This document shows, piece by piece, positions 54,481-64,000 of a stretch of DNA of 64,000 bases; the first letter of the stretch is position 1, and each line of letters starts with the position of its first letter. The DNA comes from Lithobates sylvaticus (Eukaryota > Chordata > Amphibia > Anura > Ranidae): positions 114,734,252-114,798,251 of the forward strand of contig CM053033.1 of NCBI GenBank assembly GCA_028564925.1, in the 5' to 3' direction. Position numbers and translations under genes: made by a program. The notes below the pieces were generated by a model. The model was given only the letters and a program-made list of their open reading frames with translations, did no database searches and had not been told where the DNA came from.

Positions 54481-55453
54481 AATGTGTGCCTAATGCCGCG
54501 TACACACGAAGGGACAATCCCGCGGGATTATCCTCTGGACTGAAGTCCAGCGGATAATCCCCTCGTGTGTGGGCGCCGGCGGACTTTTTGGCGCCAAAGT
54601 TTTAAGTTTTGTTTTAAAATTATCCGCTGGACTTGGCAGTCCAGCGGACAATCCCGCCGTTAGTGGGCAAGTCCACGGGACTTTTGAAATGAACGGACTT
54701 GCCGCTCATCGGCAAGTCCGTTCATTTAGCACGTGACTTCAGGTTACGTAGCTAGCGTAGGCAGTTACTGCCGCCGCGCTAGCTCCGTGACCTGGCATGG
54801 ATTTAAAGGGAATCCCCACGCCGAAAAAACGGCGTGGGGGTTCCCCCCAAATCCAAGTCAGACCCTCATCCGAGCACGCAGCCTGGCAGGCCAGGAAAGG
54901 GGTGGGGACGAACGAGCGCCCCCCCCCCCTCCTGAGCCGTACCAGGCCGCGTGCCCTCAACATGGGGGGTGCCCTGGGGAAAGGGGGGCCGTGCGGCCCC
55001 CCCACCCCAAAGCACCTTGTCCCCATGTTGATGAGGACAAGGGCCTCTTCCCGACAACCCTGGCCGTTGGTTGTCAGGGTCTGCGGGCGGGGGCTTATCG
55101 GAATCTGGGAGCCCCCTTTAATAAGGGGGCCCCCAGATACCGGCCCCCCACCCTATGTGAATGAGTATGGGGTACGATGTACCCCTACCCATTCACCTAA
55201 GGTGTAAAATGTAAAGTACAAAAACACACACACTTTTGAAAAAATATTTTATTGCACTGCTCCGGGGGTCTTCTTCCGTCTTGGGGGTCTTCTCGCCGGA
55301 CTCCTCCGCTCTCTTCTGCTCTTTTACCTAGCTCTTTCACGAGCGGGGGGAGTCCGGCTACCTTCTTCGTCGTCGCCGCCGTCTGGGGGTCTCGATCCGC
55401 CTTCGGGGGTCTTCTTCCGTTTTGGGGGTCTTCTCGCCGGACTCCCCCGCCAT

Positions 55454-55726
55454 TTACCAAGCTCTTTTACCGAGCGGGGGAAGTCCGGCTACCTTCTTCG
55501 TCGTCGTCGCCGTCGTCTGGGGTTCTCGATCCGCCTTCGGGGGTCTTCCGGGGGTCTCTTCTGTTCTTGCGGCGGTCGTCGTCTTCCGCGCCGCCGGCGC
55601 CTTCTTCTTCTTCTTGTCCTTCTTGTTCTTCTTCTTCTTCCGATGTTGACCCGTCGCTTTCTCTGCCCGGAATGCCTGTGCCGCTCTGCGCTCGGACTTA
55701 TATAGGGACATGGGGGACAAGGTCAC
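55454..55726 (-). CDS. Lys/Thr-rich ORF on the left arm of the Harbinger fold-back
   Basis: Mirror of 55828-56106: 90 codons starting MTLSPMSLYKSERRAAQAF and ending GLPPLGKRAW. Same doubts about the start codon and coding status. Confidence 0.25.
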   Translation of the reverse strand: MTLSPMSLYKSERRAAQAFRAEKATGQHRKKKKNKKDKKKKKAPAARKTTTAARTEETPGRPPKADREPQTTATTTKKVAGLPPLGKRAW

Positions 55727-55863
55727 ATGTTCATGTCACATGGTGACCCCGCCCCCTTGCGATGTCACAGTCCCAGCATCCTCCGGGACTGTGACAACAC
55801 AAGGGGGGCGGGGTCACCATGTGACATGTGCATGTGACCCTGTCCCCCATGCCCCTATATAAG
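55697..55863. promoter_or_regulatory. Central divergent promoter-like region of the Harbinger fold-back
   Basis: GC boxes CCCCGCCCCC (about 55748-55757) and GGGGGGCGGGG (about 55803-55813) flank the palindrome centre, and TATA boxes point outwards: TATATAAG at 55856-55863 (+) and its mirror at 55697-55704 (-). Polyadenylation signals follow on each arm at 56166-56171 (+) and 55248-55253 (-). Confidence 0.5.
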
Positions 55864-56106
55864 TCCAAGCGCAGAGCGGCACAGGCATTCCGGGCAGAGA
55901 CAGCGACGGGTCAACATCGGAAGAAGAAGAAGAACAAGAAGGACAAGAAGAAGAAGAAGGCGCCGGCGGCGCGGAAGACGACGACCGCCGCAAGAACAGA
56001 AGAGACCCCCGGAAGACCCCCGAAGGCGGATCGAGAACCCCAGACGACGGCGACGACGACGAAGAAGGTAGCCGGACTTCCCCCGCTCGGTAAAAGAGCT
56101 TGGTAA
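55828..56106 (+). CDS. Lys/Thr-rich ORF on the right arm of the Harbinger fold-back
   Basis: A 92-codon frame with RKKKKNKKDKKKKKAPAARK and KKVAGLPPLGKRAW. The left arm keeps the same frame (55454-55726, minus) with few changes. The first ATG lies upstream of, and the next ATG overlaps, the TATA box, so a transcript from that box would lack both and translation is doubtful. No known domain; a low-complexity artefact is possible. Confidence 0.25.
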   Translation: MHVTLSPMPLYKSKRRAAQAFRAETATGQHRKKKKNKKDKKKKKAPAARKTTTAARTEETPGRPPKADREPQTTATTTKKVAGLPPLGKRAW

Positions 56107-56902
56107 ATGGTGGGGGAGTCCGGCGAGAAGACCCCCAAGACGGAAGAAGACCCCCGGAGCAGTGCAATAAACTATTTTTTCAAAAGTGTGGGTGTTTTTT
56201 TGTACTTTACATTTTACACCTTAGGTGAATGGGTAGGGGTACATCGTACCCCATACTCATTCACATAGGGTGGGGGGCCGGTATCTGGGGGCCCCCTTAT
56301 TAAAGGGGGCTCCCAGATTCCGATAAGCCCCCGCCCGCAGACCCCGACAACCAACGGCCAGGGTTGTCGGGAAGAGGCCCTTGTCCTCATCAACATGGGG
56401 ACAAGGTGCTTTGGGGTGGGGGGGCGCACGGCCCCCCTTTCCCCAGGGCACCCCCATGTTGAGGGCACGCGGCCTGGTACGGCTCAGGAGGGGGGGGGCG
56501 CTCGTTCGTCCCCACCCCTTTCCTGGCCTGCCAGGCTGCGTGCTCGGATGAGGGTCTGACATGGATTTGGGGGGAACCCCCACGCCGTTTTTTCGGCGTG
56601 GGGATTCCCTTTAAATCCATGCCAGCTTGCGGAGCTAGCGCGGCGGCATTTACTGCCTACGCTAGCTACGTAACCTGAAGTTACGTTCGAAATGAACGGA
56701 CTGCTCCGTGTGTGGGCAAGTCCGTTCATTTTCAAAAGTCCCGCGGACTTTTGGCCGGCGGATTATCCGCTGGAGAAGTCCGTGCGTGTGTGGGCAAGTC
56801 CACACGCTCGGAAAGTCCAGCGGACCCAGCTGGAAAGTCCCGCGGGATTGTCCGCTGGACTAGGTCCGCCGGCAAAAGTCCGCACGTGTGTACGCGGCAT
56901 AA

Positions 56903-57512
56903 GGATTACAATTCATAACACCTCCACTGTCATGGTACACACAAGGTGGGAAAGACCTCATGAAACCACAAGTGGTGATAGACTACAACAACCATGGGAG
57001 GCGCTGACAGAGCCGACCAGGCAATGACATTTTATCCAGCAATGAGAAAACAACAAAAAAAGTATTACAAGGAGATCTTCAGGCATCTTCTTGAGCAATG
57101 CTTGTGGAATGCCTTCATTCTACAAAAAAAAAGTAACAAGCCTGTGGTTCATGGTGACTTTGTTTGGAAAGTTGCCAAACTGATCTTTCTGAACCACCAA
57201 ACACCAAGGGCTGTCAACCCGGAACGCCTGACTGGTCTTCACTACATGGACCACATCCCACCAACTGAAATAAAGTCAGCACCCTCAAGGATGTGCGTGG
57301 TTTGTTGCTCAAAGCGTGATGACACTGGAATGAAAATCCGAAAGGAAACCAGGTTCTATTGTCCTGATTGTGATGTCGGACTTTGTGCAGTCCCACGTTT
57401 CAAAATTTACCATACCCGGGGTGTTTATTGTGGCAATATGACTAGTAATATTGTGCCGTTGTTTGGTCCAAAAAAATTTCAGTGGTTTTTATTTGATTAT
57501 ATTCTTGACTAA
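56903..57512 (+). pseudogene. piggyBac transposase, C-terminal part with cysteine-rich domain
   Basis: Reads GGADRADQAMTFYPAMRKQQ (third acidic block, usually GGVDxxDQ), KYYKEIFRHLLEQCLWNAFI, then a zinc-binding tail CVVCCSKRDDTGMKIRKET with FYCPDCDVGLC. The second frame (56994-57512) is open to its end. It is the continuation of 53551-54480, separated by the Harbinger fold-back. Confidence 0.9.
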
Positions 57513-57744
57513 AATGTATTGAATAAAATGCATTATTATTATTATGTTATTATTTATTATATTATAATTTTATAATTTTGTGTTTCAAACGTTATCATAC
57601 CCGAGATGTCTACCAGACTCTGGACAGATTTTAGTGAGCTATTCCTAAGAATTACAGGCCTACAAACGCCAAATTTCCATGCAAAATACTTGTACCGCTT
57701 TCAGCATCAAAAATCTGACATAATCATACTGCCAGGGAGGTTAA

Positions 57745-58089
57745 CACATTCCATACAAATTACTTAGCACCACAAAATAATACTTGTTTCTGTATTCTCT
57801 AAACCGGCAGTACTGGAAGGTGAGTAGGGGGTGGAATCAAGGGAAGGTGCTTGCAGGTGGGTAGGGGCAGAGACAAGGGAATCTATTCTCTGAGGAAAAA
57901 AAATTAGAAATAAAAAGTACAACAATGGAGTGGCAATCCCAAAGTAACTGTATCGGCATTAAGACACGTTTTAAAGTTCCGTAGCAAGGTATTTCAACTA
58001 GACAGACTTGCATGCGTTGGGTTCTCTTGGTAGATAACAATACTCTTCCAGATGGGGTGCTGTGCTGGTGACACAGGGTACAGGGATGC
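57745..58089. other. Unassigned stretch
   Basis: About 345 bases without a recognised gene or repeat. Confidence 0.35.
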
Positions 58090-58490
58090 ACACATTTATT
58101 TATTTATTTTAAATCTTTTTTTATTGAGTTTTTCAATAAACATACATTTGCCTACACAGGGCCAGGGCCATTAAGGCCTGTTATGTATAAAAAAAAATAA
58201 AACAGAAAAACCACAGCCCCATAGAGCGGGGTGAGACCTGTTCAGGTGCATAAGGCTCAAACATTGTAAAGAATGGATTTAGATATTACAAAGCGTTACT
58301 TCTCTAGACAATTCACTGTAACTGGATGTATATTCTAAGATGTGTTTTCAGGCAACGATCCAGCAAGACCAGACTTTTTTGAATTTGAGGGGGGCACCCT
58401 CTGTTGGCGTAAGTGGCCCTATAAAGAGGTAGGCTGGTATTAATCAGCCACATCCAGAAGGACACCGTGGGGGGGATACTTGCTTCCAAC
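58090..58490 (-). pseudogene. L1 LINE 3' end, antisense
   Basis: The minus strand reads EGAPLKFKKVWSCWIVA, the end of an L1 ORF2, then a 3' UTR ending TTGAAAAACTCAATAAAAAA. The phrase ACTCAATAAAAAA also ends the 37-nt insertion at 49224. Confidence 0.65.
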
Positions 58491-58494
58491 ACAT

Positions 58495-61400
58495 AGTTGC
58501 ATAGTTACATAGATAGTAGGTGAGGTTGAAAAAAGACAAAGTCCATCAAGTCCAACCTATGTGTGTAATTATAAGTCAGTATTGCATTGTATATCCCTGT
58601 ATGTTTTGGTCGTTCAGGTGCTTATCTAATAGTTTTTTGAAACTATCGATCACAGGAATTCCACATTCTGGCCTCTCTTACAATAAAGAACCTTCTACGT
58701 AGTTTATGGGTAAACCTGTTTTCTTCTAATTTTAATGAGTGGCCATGTGTCTTGTTGAATTATTTTCCGCAAAAAAGTTTTATCCCTATGGTATTTGTAA
58801 ATTGAAATCATATCCACTCCTAAGAAAGAACAAGTTCAGTGCTTGCAACCTTTCTTAACTAATAACTAATATCCTCCAGACCATTTAATAGCTTTGTTGC
58901 CCTTCTTTGTACACGTTCCATTTTCAGTAGACATGTGCACAATGAAATATTTTGTTAGGGAATTTCGTTTTCGTACTAAAAATTTATTTTGTTACCCCCG
59001 AAATTCGTTTTTATTTATTTTGTTTGGTTAAAAAATGCATTTGTCCGAAAATCCGAAATAATTAAGGTTGAATCTGTCATTGAAGGCTTATGGTGTCTGT
59101 CGAATGTTCTAAGAAGATTAGACGGAGCAGCTAAACTGTACAACGCCGCAATCGTACATTTCCGGTCTAATGTTCCGCCTGCAAGTTATAGTAGAATTCT
59201 AATGTTGTATGACACTAGTAATAATTATATTTATTAATTATTATTACTAGTCAACCAACATAAGAATTCTTCTATAGCCTATGGGCAGAGCATTTGACCA
59301 TAAATTTCCGCTCATGCCGACTGCTTCGTCGAATCTTCATGTTGAATCTTTTCTCTGTCGAATCTTTTCTCTCTATGTAGAAAAATCTTGGACTAATAGA
59401 GCTAAGGTTAGGTACATTCGACCACAGGTTCGATGGACACAGATCACTATTGTCAGCGACATGTCGAATCTCCTATCTATATCGAACTGTTGTCACAACG
59501 AAAACGAAAATAAAGCATTTGTTTATGTTGGATCTGTCGGTTTTCGGATTCTGCACGTTTTCTTTTTCGTCCGAATGCATTTTAGTCCAAATTTCGGGTA
59601 TTTTCGTTATCGTTTTAACAAACGACAACGAAAATACCCGAAATTTGGACGAAAATGCATTCGGATGAAAAAGAATGTACATGTCTAATTTTCAGTACAG
59701 CCTTCCTGAGGACTGGTGCCCAGAACTGGACAGCATATTCTAGGTGCGGCTGGACCAGTCTTGTAGAGTAGGAGTATTATCGCTTTATCCCTGGAGTTAA
59801 TCCTTTTTTTAATGCATGCCTATATTCTGTTTGCTAGCAGCAGCTTGGCATTGCATGCCATTCCAGGGCCTATCATCTACTAGGATTCCCAGGTCCTTTT
59901 CCATCCTAGATTCCCCCAGAGGTTCTCCCACTAGTGTATAGAATGCCTTCATATTTTGTGCCACCCAAATGCATTATTTTAAATTTTTCTACATTAAACC
60001 TCATTTGCTATGTAGTTGCCCATTCCATTAATTCAGATCTTCTTGCAAGGTTTCCACATCCTGCGGACAAGTTATTGCCCTACTTAGGTTAGTATCATCC
60101 ACAAATACAGAGATTGAACGGTTTACCCCATCCTCCAGGTCGTTTATGAATAAATTAAATAGGATTGGTCCCAGCACAGAACCATGTGGCACCCCACTAC
60201 CAACCCCTGACCATTCTGAGTATTCCCCATTTATCACCACCCTCTGAACTCACCCTTGTAGCAAGTTTTCAATCCATGTACTCACCCTATGGTCCATGCC
60301 AACGAACCTTATTTTGTACAGTAAAGGTTTATGGGGAACTGTGTCAAATGCTTTTGCAAAGTCCAGATACACCACGTCTACGGGCCTTCCTTTATCTAGA
60401 TGGCAACTCACTTCCTCATAGAAGGTTAATAGTTTGGTTTGGCAAGAACAATTCTTCATGAATCCATGCTGATTACTGCTAATGATACCGTTTTCATTAC
60501 TAAAATATTGTGTATAAAGTCCCTTATCATCCCCTCCAAGAGCTTGCATACTATTGATGTTAGGCTAACTGGTCTGTAATTCCCAGGGATGTATTTTGGG
60601 CCCTTTTTAAATATTTGTGCTACATTGGCTTTTTTTCCAATCCACTGGTACCATTCCAATCAGTAGACTATCAGTAAAAATTAGGAACAATGCTCAGGGA
60701 ACTCAGCCAAGTAATTACCTAAGTACCCTCGGGTGCAAGCCATCCGGTCCTGGTGATTTAATAATGTTAAGTTTCCCAAGTCTAATTCTAATTCTGTCCT
60801 CTGTTAGCCATGAGGGTGCTTCCTGTGAAGTGTCATGAGGATAAGCACTGCAGTTTTGATTACTAAAGCCCCCTGATTCCCTTGTGAAGACTGAGGAGAA
60901 GAATAAATTCAATACCTTTGCCATCTCCCCATCCTTTGTAACCAGATGTCTTTAATCATTCTTTATGGGGCCAATATGGTCTGTCCTCCATTTTTTACTG
61001 TCTACATACTTTAAGAATTTCTTGGGATTTTTTTGCTCTCCTCCGCTATGTGTCTTTCGTGTTCAATCTTAGCCGCCCTAATTGCATCCTCACATTTCTT
61101 GTTGTATTCTTTATAAAGTCTGAATGCTGACGATCCCTTAGCCTTGTATTTTTTTGAAGGCATTCTCCTTTGCATTTATATGCATTTTTACATTGGAGTT
61201 AAGCCATCCTGGACTTTTGTTCGCTCTTTTAAATGTATTACCCAATGGGATGCACTGGCTAATGCCCTTATTTAATATGCTCTTAAAGCGAACCAATCTC
61301 TCCTCTGTGTTCTTTGTTTATAAGAGTTTATCCCAATTCATATCTTCTAGCAAGGTTCGTAGTTTAGGGAAGTTGGCTCTTTTGAAATTCAGTGTCTTTG

Positions 61401-61505
61401 TATTCCCCTTATATTTTTTATTTGTGTCATTTATATTGAAGCCAATTGACCTGTGATCGCTGTTGCTTAAATTGCCCCGTATTTCCACATCCGTGATCAG
61501 GTCTA
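58495..61505 (-). pseudogene. CR1 LINE, antisense, from endonuclease end to 3' tail
   Basis: Read leftwards from 61500: NLSNSDHRSIGFNIND (end of endonuclease), GWLNSNVKMHINAKENAF, KSPGPDGLHPRVLR, NYRPVSLTSIVCKLLE, NQHGFMKNCSCQTKLLTFYE, VDVVYLDFAKAFDTVPHK (Asp present), SGVPHGSVLGPILFNLFIND, SVFVDDTNLS (FADD has become FVDD), then the post-RT region and 3' UTR to the TTACATAG tail at 58495. A hAT MITE interrupts it at 58928-59687. The 5' part beyond 61505 is missing and a (TA)n run lies there. Stops and shifts are present, but motif order is complete. Confidence 0.9.
58928..59687. mobile_element. hAT-type MITE inside the CR1
   Basis: Ends TAGACATGTGCAC and GTACATGTCTA are inverted, with perfect 8-bp duplications ATTTTCAG (58920-58927 and 59688-59695). 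The CR1 sequence reads on across the gap. The right half holds a hairpin of GTATTTTCGTT/AACGAAAATAC type at about 59599-59638. Non-coding. Confidence 0.88.
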
Positions 61506-61534
61506 TATAATATATATATATATATATATAAGAT

Positions 61535-62235
61535 TTAGTTTTTAGCCATTATCTAACTTGTGAATACATGTCTTGTGAATAAATATTTCCTATTTAGTAT
61601 GTATTCATATCGATTGATGTGTGCTTTTAAAAATAAATTTGATTACTAAAAACAACTCGTTAAACTTATCGTTAGGGAAAATTATTCTCAAACGCATAAC
61701 AATCCCAACCTGCAACCATTTTTTATTGACGCTGCCGCTAGATCCACAATCAGGAACTTTGGTGAACACCAGTTAGTGCTTAGACCTCAGGTGAGCCCAT
61801 GTCCACCATCAGGGTGACCTGCTTGTGTACTTATCCAACTGGTCTGTGGGAGCCTCTCTACTTCTATAGCAACCGGTCTCCAAGCCTGCCTTCTGACTGT
61901 GACAATGACAACCAACCAGTCCACTAACCTTTTCAGATGCAGATCTCAGTAATGACTGCAGCCACATGTCTCTCAAAGCAATCTTTCCTTCAAATGTCTT
62001 TTTTTTTTCCCTCTACAATAAAAGTGCATTCTGCCAGTAAAATAAAATGAGATCCCACAGCTCTCCTCCCTCGGCACCACAAAAGTCTGCACCATCATTT
62101 TGCTCTCTCATTTTATCAGTGGCAGGCTGCCTCCTGCCGGCCACCAACGATGTCTGAAGCTCCGAAAATTGTATGCAGCAAGACTGTGCTCTCTTTTCGC
62201 ACTTCGCCATTAAAAAATCCCACCTGTACAAATTA
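61535..62235. other. Unassigned stretch
   Basis: About 700 bases with no recognised gene or repeat. A (TA)n run lies just left at 61508-61531. Confidence 0.35.
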
Positions 62236-62341
62236 CTTATCCAAATGTCATATGTGCAGGAGGCATAATTAAATAATTGAATTACCAAGATTTAATTAGT
62301 TCATAGAAAGTTGTCTGCCTCCTGCACACAAGAAATTTGGA
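62236..62341. repeat. Inverted repeat, 26-bp arms
   Basis: TCCAAATGTCATATGTGCAG with GAGGCA, and its near mirror TGCCTCCTGCACACAAG with AAATTTGGA, face each other across about 50 bases. Possibly a small MITE. Confidence 0.6.
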
Positions 62342-62490
62342 TTAAAAATGAGAACTGCCTGGAAGGCACTGGGGATGTAGCCTTCCCAGGAGGCAGGTGG
62401 GAGGCATAGGCAACCTCACTAGGGCTTATGGAAAAGTGGAAGTGCTGTTAAAGTATCTTTGGCTGCTATTGTATTTCAGATGATCATTCT

Positions 62491-63263
62491 CTAACCATTT
62501 CAGTCCTAGAAGAATTTCCTCCCTTAATGACCAGCGCATTTTTTGTGATACGGCACTGCGTCACTTTAACTGACAATTGCATGGTTGTGTGACATTATAT
62601 CCAATCAAAATTTTTTCCCAGAAATAGAGCTTCCCTTTGGTGGTATTTGATCACCTCTGCGGTTTTTATTTTTTGCGCTATAAACAAAGAACGACAATTT
62701 TGAAACAAAATTTTATTTTTTACTTTTTGCTATAATACATATTCAAACAAAAAGATATAAAAAAACAAATGTATTCATCAGTTTGTGTATTCTTCTTCAT
62801 ATTTTTGGTAAAAAAAATTGCAATAGGCGTATATTGGTTTGTACAAAAGTTATAGCGTCTACATTATTATTATTATTTTTTTTTTACTAGTAATGGCATC
62901 GATCTGCAAATTTTTACCGAGACTGCGACATTGCGGCCGACAGATCGGACACTCTTTAACCTTTTTAAATTGACATTTACAGTGTATACAGCGATCAGTT
63001 CTATAAATAGCCACTGATTTACTGTGCAGGGAAGGGGTTAACACTAGGGGACAATCAAGAGGTTAAATGTGTTTCCTAGGTGTGTTCTAACACGGGGTGG
63101 GGCGGTGGTGGGCTTACTGGAACATAACCGAGATCACTGTTTCCGATCACTGGCAACAGTAGAGCCCTGTCATTTTACCTGTCAGAACAGGGAATCGCCT
63201 TGTTTACAAAGGCAGTTCCCCGTTCTGCCTCTATAATAGGCTATGATGAGACACTGGCAGACA
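62491..63263 (-). mobile_element. TTAA-type element, antisense copy
   Basis: The phrases TGACAATTGCATGGTTGTG, TTTGGTGGTATTTGATCACC and TTTTTGCGCTATAAACAAAG are those of 42720-43140 in reverse. Further right come CCTGTCAGAACAGGGAATCG and CAGTTCCCCGTTCTGCC, the hairpin region. The Tc1 at 63264 cuts off its end. Confidence 0.7.
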
Positions 63264-63265
63264 TA

Positions 63266-64000
63266 CAGTGGTGTGAAAAAGTGTTTGCCCCCTTCCTCAT
63301 TTCCTGTTCCTTTGCATGTTTGTCACACTTAAGTGTTTCGGAACATCAAACCAATTTAAACAATAGTCAAGGACAACACAAAATGCAATTTGTAAATGAA
63401 GGTGTTTATTATTAAAGGTGAAAAAAAATCCAAACCATCATGGCCCTGTGTAAAAAAGTGATTGCCCCCCTTGTTAAAACATACTATAACTGTGGTTGTC
63501 CACACCTGAGTTCAATTTCTCTAGCCACACCCAGGCCTGATTATTGCCACACCTGTTCACAATCAAGGCATCACTTAAATAGGAGCTGCTTGACACAGTA
63601 AGGTCCACCAGAAGATCCTTAAAAGCTACACATCATGCCGAGACCCAAAGAAAATCAGGAACAATTGAGAAAGAAAGTAATTGAGATCTATCAGTCTGGA
63701 AAGGGTTATAAAGCCATTTCCAAAGCTTTGGGAATCCAGCGAACCACAGTGAGAGCCATTATCCACAAATGGCGAAGACATGGAACAGTGGTGAACCTTC
63801 CCAGGAGTGGCCGGCCGCCCAAAATTACCCCAAGAGCGCAGCGACGACTCATCCAAGAGGTCACAAAAGACCCCACAACAACGTCCAAGGAACTGCAGGC
63901 CTCACTTGCCTCAGTTAAGGTCAGCGTTCATGCCTCCACCATCAGGAAAAGACTGGGCAAAAATGGCCTGCATGGCAGAGTTCCAAGGAGAAAACCACTG
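63266..64000 (+). mobile_element. Tc1-type transposon, left part (runs off the window)
   Basis: Starts CAGTGGTGTGAAAAAGTGTT after TA (63264-63265), the left end of a widespread vertebrate Tc1 family. The 5' untranslated part (369 bases) precedes the transposase start. It inserted into the TTAA-type element. Confidence 0.9.
63635..64000 (+). CDS. Tc1 transposase, N-terminal 122 codons (partial, open to window end)
   Basis: ATG at 63635 opens a frame without a stop to the last base: MPRPKENQEQLRKKVIEIYQ, then SGKGYKAISKALGIQRTTV (first helix-turn-helix), GRPPKITPRAQRRLIQEV (AT-hook-like GRPP linker) and TVRK-type second helix-turn-helix SVHASTIRKRL. This is the paired DNA-binding domain of Tc1 transposases, which recognises the terminal repeats. 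The DDE catalytic domain would lie beyond 64000. All other Tc1 pieces in the window are broken; this one is clean as far as visible. Confidence 0.9.
   Translation, partial: MPRPKENQEQLRKKVIEIYQSGKGYKAISKALGIQRTTVRAIIHKWRRHGTVVNLPRSGRPPKITPRAQRRLIQEVTKDPTTTSKELQASLASVKVSVHASTIRKRLGKNGLHGRVPRRKPL

Larger units (their letters stand above)
54494..56899. mobile_element. 2.4-kb Harbinger-type fold-back transposon with promoter-bearing palindrome
   Basis: Ends TGCCGCGTACACACG and CGTGTGTACGCGGCA, perfectly inverted, with TAA on both sides (54491-54493 and 56900-56902). The interior is a large inverted repeat centred at about 55779 (GTCACAGTCCC/GGGACTGTGAC); the left arm is about 165 bases longer. 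Outer arm sequence (CTTGTCCCCATGTTGAT, GGGCCTCTTCCC, TTATCGGAATCTGG) is shared with the hAT fold-back at 21179-24112. It splits the piggyBac transposase between its second and third acidic blocks. Confidence 0.9.
51522..57744 (+). mobile_element. piggyBac transposon expanded to 6.2 kb by two insertions
   Basis: Left end TTAACCTCCTTGGCACTATT and right end AATCATACTGCCAGGGAGGTTAA; the reverse of the right end, TTAACCTCCCTGGC, matches the left. TTAA at both ends fits piggyBac. A Penelope-like fragment occupies about 51.65-53.5 kb, and a Harbinger-type fold-back occupies 54494-56899. Transposase pieces lie at 53551-54480 and 56903-57512. Confidence 0.85.

Noticed and set aside
54733-55207. Several 130-145-codon frames in the outer fold-back arms, mirrored at 56214-56735
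   Set aside because: They overlap one another on different frames in a palindrome and have no domain; CpG-rich repeat artefacts.

Overview
The window looks like intergenic or intronic DNA from an anuran amphibian, most probably a ranid-type (neobatrachian) frog. This rests on the repeat families: L1/Tx1, CR1 and L2 LINEs, many Tc1, hAT, PIF-Harbinger and TTAA-type elements, tRNA-headed SINEs, and frog-style fold-back transposons. I found no host protein-coding exon, rRNA or functional tRNA gene. Every open frame I could name belongs to a transposable element, and nearly all of them are broken.

Region by region. From about 0.3 to 9.9 kb lies one old antisense L1 (ORF1 near 9.2-9.9 kb, ORF2 pieces down to 0.3 kb). 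It has been split by a hAT element that itself holds a Harbinger-like MITE, by a mariner-like MITE, by a SINE, and by a young sense L1/Tx1 with an uninterrupted 1272-codon ORF2 (4053-7871) between perfect 14-bp target duplications. From 10 to 20 kb there is a TTAA element split by an LTR-type fossil, CR1 and Tc1 ends, a hAT packed with minisatellites (14.0-16.0 kb), a perfect 55-nt palindrome with a hammerhead-ribozyme-like core, and a second LTR-type fossil. At 21.2-24.1 kb is a 2.9-kb hAT fold-back element. From 25 to 36 kb follow a SINE, a possible unique stretch, a hAT with a 61-bp minisatellite, an L2 LINE, a hAT transposase C-terminus and smaller MITEs.

From 36.4 to 41.9 kb one Tc1 holds a third LTR-type fossil and most of a Harbinger element, which keeps a spliceable MADF-domain gene. 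From 42.2 to 47.6 kb are a TTAA element and a CR1 split by a 2.6-kb fold-back unit with a ribozyme-like motif in each arm. From 51.5 to 57.7 kb a piggyBac element is split by a Penelope-like fragment and by a 2.4-kb Harbinger-type fold-back. From 58 to 61.5 kb is an antisense CR1 with a hAT MITE inside. The window ends in the intact N-terminal half of a Tc1 transposase.

Three observations stand out. (1) At least five loci share a hammerhead-like layout: helix I, CUGANGA-type core, helix II, GAAAC, a tiny stem III, UH, then the matching helix I strand. (2) Two fold-back transposons with unrelated ends and different target duplications (8-bp hAT and 3-bp TAA) share the same palindromic core. 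In each, the core carries a central GC-rich, TATA-bearing divergent promoter and a polyadenylation signal on each arm. (3) The sense L1 has an apparently whole ORF2 although it arrived without ORF1. All boundaries were read by eye; inexact ones are flagged as approximate.
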